The translations under genes and the position numbers were made by a program. Below the pieces are notes generated by a model, which saw only the letters and a program-made list of their open reading frames with translations, was not told the origin of the DNA and made no database searches. A stretch of 35,410 bases of DNA from Myxococcus vastator (GTDB lineage: Bacteria > Myxococcota > Myxococcia > Myxococcales > Myxococcaceae): positions 1-35,410 of the forward strand of contig NZ_JAAIYB010000030.1 in NCBI RefSeq assembly GCF_010894475.1, in the 5' to 3' direction. The first letter of the stretch is position 1. Every line of letters begins with the position of its first letter. This document shows positions 32,682 to 35,410 of this stretch, in pieces.

Positions 32682-34133
32682 TCAGCTCTCCGAAGAACCC
32701 TCGCCGCCCTTGTTGCCGGACTCGGGCGGTGCCGACGTCAGCGCGCTGAACGGCTTGAAGGTCAGCTCCTTGGGCAGCGAGTTCGCGTCACGCGGCGGAC
32801 GCTCCTCGCGGGGCGGACGGGGCGGGCGGTCCTCGCGAGGCGGACGCTCCTCCCGCGAGCGCTCCTCACGGGGCGGACGCTCCTTGCGCGGCGGGCGCGG
32901 GGCCTGCTCCTGCTGCGGGGCGCCCTCGGCCGGAGTGCCCGGCTGCTGCGGCTTCTCCGCCCGGGCCTTGCGCTTCTCCTCGCGGCCCTTGCGGCGGCCA
33001 CCGCCCTCCACCGGGGCGCGGCCCCGCGAGGTGGGCGAGGGGCCCTTCCACAGCTGGCGCTCGTAGGGGCGCACCACGTCCGTCCACTTGTCGTGCGAGT
33101 CGCGCTGCATGGCCTCCAGCCACGAGGCGATGCGCGCGTCCAGCGACTCCAGCGAGTGGACAATCTGCGCCTCCTGCGTCACCGGCGACTTCGGGCTGCC
33201 GTGCTGCGCGTCGCCGTGCTGGGAGATGACCAGGTGCGTGAGGTGCTGCTCCAGCAGCGGCGGGAAGCCGGGGATGGCCAGCGCCTTCTCGCGCAGCTTC
33301 TGCGCCGTCAGGACCAGGTTGCCCACCAGCCGGCCCTCGTCGGAGGACTCGGCGGCGTCCGCCGCCTTCATCACCTGCTGCAGCAGCGCGCCGGCCAGCA
33401 GCAGGTCGCGGTCCGCCATGGGGTACTGGTCCGCCACGCGGAGCGTCAGCCGCATCACCGACAGGAGGTGCTCCGCCAGTCCGCCGCGCCACGCGTGGTG
33501 CGTGCCCCGGGCGCCCTGGGCCACCGGCAGGCCGGCTGCAATCTTCGGGTCGTCCAGGAAGGCCAGCAGCAGCTGCTTCACGAACGTGTCGCCGATGCGC
33601 TCGGTGACCATCTCCCGGATGAGGCCGGCGGCGCGCGCGCCACCCGGGCCCTCGTTGCCGCGGGCCTCGCCCTTGTCGGCCTTCTCGGGCTTCTCAGGCC
33701 TGGCCTCCGGGGCGGCCTTGGCCTCCGGCGCGGGCTTCGCCTCGGCGGCGGGCGGCGCCGGGGGCGGCTCGAACTCCTTGGGGTCCAGGGGCTCGGGGTC
33801 CAGGCGCTCCACGGCCTCGACGACAATCTGGGAGCGGCCGTGGAACTGGATGACGTTGCCCTGGACGAGCACGAAGTCACCCGGCTGGAAGACGGGCTCG
33901 AGCGCGTCGACGTTGTCGAAGATGCGCGCGTCCACCTCGCCACTCTTGTCGACGAGCGTGGCGGCGACGAACACCTTGCCACTGCGGGCGGTCACCTTCT
34001 CCTTCTTGGTGACGCGGAAGACGGTATGGACGCGGTCCTTCTCCCGCAGGTCGGCCGCATACACCTTGCGGACGGTCTCCACGGAACCTTCCGGGGTGGG
34101 GGGCGCGGACTCGGGCACGTTTTCGTTGGTCAT
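32682..34133 (-). CDS. YhaM-like OB-fold / HD protein with altered active site
   Basis: A protein of 483 residues. An OB fold at about 20-112 (KVFVAATLVDKSGEVDARIFD, FVLVQGNV) is followed by a Pro/Ala/Glu linker at 120-165 and an HD-type domain at 168-345 matching the YhaM 3'-5' exoribonuclease family: HHAWRGGLAEHLLSV at 212-226, SQHGDAQHGSPKSPVTQEAQ at 304-323 and LDARI at 331-335. Where YhaM has the metal-binding HD pair in GALLHD, this protein has Gln252-Gln253, and the HHG motif reads QHG. Catalysis is therefore doubtful; nucleic-acid binding may remain. The tail at 370-450 is Arg/Pro/Glu-rich with RPPRE repeats, like RNA-binding tails. ATG at 34133 is chosen; the open frame to 34655 is antisense-like and unrelated. 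Confidence 0.82.
   Translation of the reverse strand: MTNENVPESAPPTPEGSVETVRKVYAADLREKDRVHTVFRVTKKEKVTARSGKVFVAATLVDKSGEVDARIFDNVDALEPVFQPGDFVLVQGNVIQFHGRSQIVVEAVERLDPEPLDPKEFEPPPAPPAAEAKPAPEAKAAPEARPEKPEKADKGEARGNEGPGGARAAGLIREMVTERIGDTFVKQLLLAFLDDPKIAAGLPVAQGARGTHHAWRGGLAEHLLSVMRLTLRVADQYPMADRDLLLAGALLQQVMKAADAAESSDEGRLVGNLVLTAQKLREKALAIPGFPPLLEQHLTHLVISQHGDAQHGSPKSPVTQEAQIVHSLESLDARIASWLEAMQRDSHDKWTDVVRPYERQLWKGPSPTSRGRAPVEGGGRRKGREEKRKARAEKPQQPGTPAEGAPQQEQAPRPPRKERPPREERSREERPPREDRPPRPPREERPPRDANSLPKELTFKPFSALTSAPPESGNKGGEGSSES
32791..32900 (-). repeat. Imperfect short tandem repeats encoding the RPPRE tail
   Basis: A GC-rich run of imperfect 15-18 bp units of the type GGCGGACGCTCCTCGCGG. 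It codes for residues about 412-448 of the YhaM-like protein. Such stretches tend to change length by slippage. Confidence 0.6.
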
Positions 34134-34180
34134 TGCGGCGGCGGACACTAGCACCCCGGCGGCCGCGCGGGGGGACGGCT

Positions 34181-35320
34181 TCAGCTGACTTCCAACGCCA
34201 CCGCGTGGAGGTGCTCCGCCCCATGGGAGCCGGCCAGGGTCGGGTGGTCCGGCGGCAGCCCTGGGCGGGCCAGGCGGGTGGCGATGCGGGCCTCGCCCTC
34301 GCAGGCGGTGGCCACCAGCTCGTCGAAGCCGTCCTGGGGGAGGGGTGGATGGTACCCGGTGACCATCAGCCAGCCACCGTGGCGCGTCCTGCGAAGCGCG
34401 TGACGCAGCAACTCCACGAATTCCTCGTCTGTCGCCACGGCCGGTGTGTCCAGGAGGACCAGGTCGAAGGTGTCGCGCACCGCACGCAGGACCTGGAGGG
34501 GCTTGCCCGTCTCCACCGTCACCCGGCCCAGCAGGCCGTTGGCCTCCGCGTTCTCCCGCGCCAGGTCCGCGGCGTCCGCGTTGGCGTCGAAGGCGAGCAC
34601 GTGCCGGGCGCCATGCACACCCGCGTGGACGAAGAGCCCACCCACGTTGCAGCACGCGTCCAGCACGCGCGAGCCCTGGGCCATGCGCGCCACGAAGCGG
34701 CGGACCTCGCGCTGGTCATACGCGTAGCCCGTGCCCTGGCCGTAGGTGAGGTCCACGGTGAAGCGGGCCCCCAGCTCCAGCAGCCGGCACCAGCGGGGTG
34801 GGGTGCCGTAGAGGACATGGGGGCGCTGCGTGGGCAGCCCCAGCGCCTTCCGGCGAAGGGTGTCGTTGCGCAGCAGGACGGAGCCCGCGCCCGCCACCTC
34901 CACCAGCGCGCGCGTCAGCTCCTCATGGCGCGCGTCCATGGCGCGGGTGAGCGTCTGCACCACGTAGTGGGTGTCATAGCGGTCCACGATGAGGCCGGGC
35001 AGGCCGTCTCCGTCATCGTTGACGACGCGGCAGAAGCGCGGGTCGTCCACCAGCCGGCCCCGCCGCTCGAAGGCGTGGCGGAGATGGCGCGGGATGAGTC
35101 CCTCCACCACCTCGTCCGGCTGGCCGAGCCGGCGCACCGCGTAGGACGCGTCCAGGTCCACGTCACCCAGGCCCAGCACCGAGCCGTCCTCGTCCCGGAG
35201 CTGCACGGGCTCGCCGGGCTGCGGCGTGCCTTCCATGGAGACGATGTCTTCCCGGCGCAACCACGGCGCGCCATGGCGGAGTCGGCGGGCGGCGTCGCGG
35301 GACAAAAAGGTGCTGAGCAC
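34181..35320 (-). CDS. RlmI-like class I rRNA methyltransferase homologue
   Basis: A protein of 379 residues with the RlmI/YccW plan: a PUA-type N-terminal domain (about 1-75), a middle domain with GDGLPGLIVDRY at 104-115, and a Rossmann methyltransferase domain from about 185, with TGYAYDQRE at 197-205, motif I DACCNVGGLF at 221-230 and AFDANADA at 243-250. RlmI makes m5C in 23S rRNA. Here motif IV reads LLDTP instead of LDPP, and motif VI reads VTGYHP in place of the SCS loop carrying the catalytic Cys. m5C formation is therefore uncertain; another nucleotide or amino target is possible. The start is GTG at 35320, preceded by GAGAGGAGA on the minus strand. Positions 35321-35410 hold no gene that I can see. 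Confidence 0.82.
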   Translation of the reverse strand: MLSTFLSRDAARRLRHGAPWLRREDIVSMEGTPQPGEPVQLRDEDGSVLGLGDVDLDASYAVRRLGQPDEVVEGLIPRHLRHAFERRGRLVDDPRFCRVVNDDGDGLPGLIVDRYDTHYVVQTLTRAMDARHEELTRALVEVAGAGSVLLRNDTLRRKALGLPTQRPHVLYGTPPRWCRLLELGARFTVDLTYGQGTGYAYDQREVRRFVARMAQGSRVLDACCNVGGLFVHAGVHGARHVLAFDANADAADLARENAEANGLLGRVTVETGKPLQVLRAVRDTFDLVLLDTPAVATDEEFVELLRHALRRTRHGGWLMVTGYHPPLPQDGFDELVATACEGEARIATRLARPGLPPDHPTLAGSHGAEHLHAVALEVS

Positions 35321-35410
35321 GATGGGTTCTCCTCTCGCGGCGACCCGAGGGCACCGGCGCCCCGGGGCGTGCTGCCAGGGGAGAACATGGGGTGCTGGCC
35401 CGTGGATGGC

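Noticed and set aside
32791-32900. Possible CRISPR-like short repeats
   Set aside because: Units are imperfect, have no regular spacers, and translate in frame to the RPPRE tail of the YhaM-like protein.
34134-34655. N-terminal extension of the YhaM-like protein
   Set aside because: It overlaps the RlmI-like gene in another frame and is Arg/Gly/Pro-rich; the OB fold starts shortly after the ATG at 34133.

Overview
The window reads as chromosomal DNA of a myxobacterium, most likely family Myxococcaceae (Myxococcus or Corallococcus type). The grounds are very high GC with strong third-position GC bias, densely packed genes, a large PKS/NRPS locus beside core housekeeping genes, a secreted polysaccharide hydrolase, a perforin-like protein, and a DUF4388/HD-GYP-type multidomain protein. 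The family assignment is inferred from gene content; there is no 16S gene here. I see no tRNA, rRNA, CRISPR array or transposase.

Left part (1-9.6 kb): accessory genes. There is a CitE-like CoA-ester lyase, a TetR regulator divergent from a short UvrA-like ATPase of the DrrC/UvrA2 kind, and a MACPF protein with three near-identical 52-residue C-terminal repeats. These are followed by a small lipoprotein divergent from a LysR regulator, and a secreted GH30 glycosidase with a ricin-type lectin domain. A 13-bp perfect inverted repeat sits directly upstream of the glycosidase and covers its ribosome binding site.

Middle part (9.6-21.4 kb): a compact biosynthetic operon on the minus strand, transcribed PKS, then alpha/beta hydrolase, then NRPS. 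The NRPS is formyltransferase, half a condensation domain, an adenylation domain with a luciferase-like monooxygenase inserted between motifs A4 and A5, and a carrier. Its adenylation code reads D-I-L-Q-M-G-M-I-W-K, close to the glycine code. The PKS is KS-AT-KR-DH-carrier-thioesterase. The two proteins can form a complete loading-plus-termination assembly line, predicted to join an N-formylated and possibly alpha-hydroxylated glycine to one malonate-type unit. This is the strongest candidate for an undescribed system in the window.

Right part (21.5-35.3 kb): mostly housekeeping and signalling genes. These are a MscS-type channel with a cyclic-nucleotide-binding domain, the clamp-loader pair holB-holA with overlapping stop and start, a small methyltransferase-like protein, an NRDE/TANGO2 protein, and an operon metG - HEAT repeat protein - tatD. 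On the minus strand follows a second group: an RlmI-like methyltransferase lacking the motif VI cysteine, a YhaM-like OB/HD protein whose HD pair is replaced by QQ, and an MshEN/HD-GYP/receiver-like/DUF4388 protein with degenerate catalytic and phosphoacceptor motifs. Three proteins in this last group keep a recognisable fold while losing signature residues.
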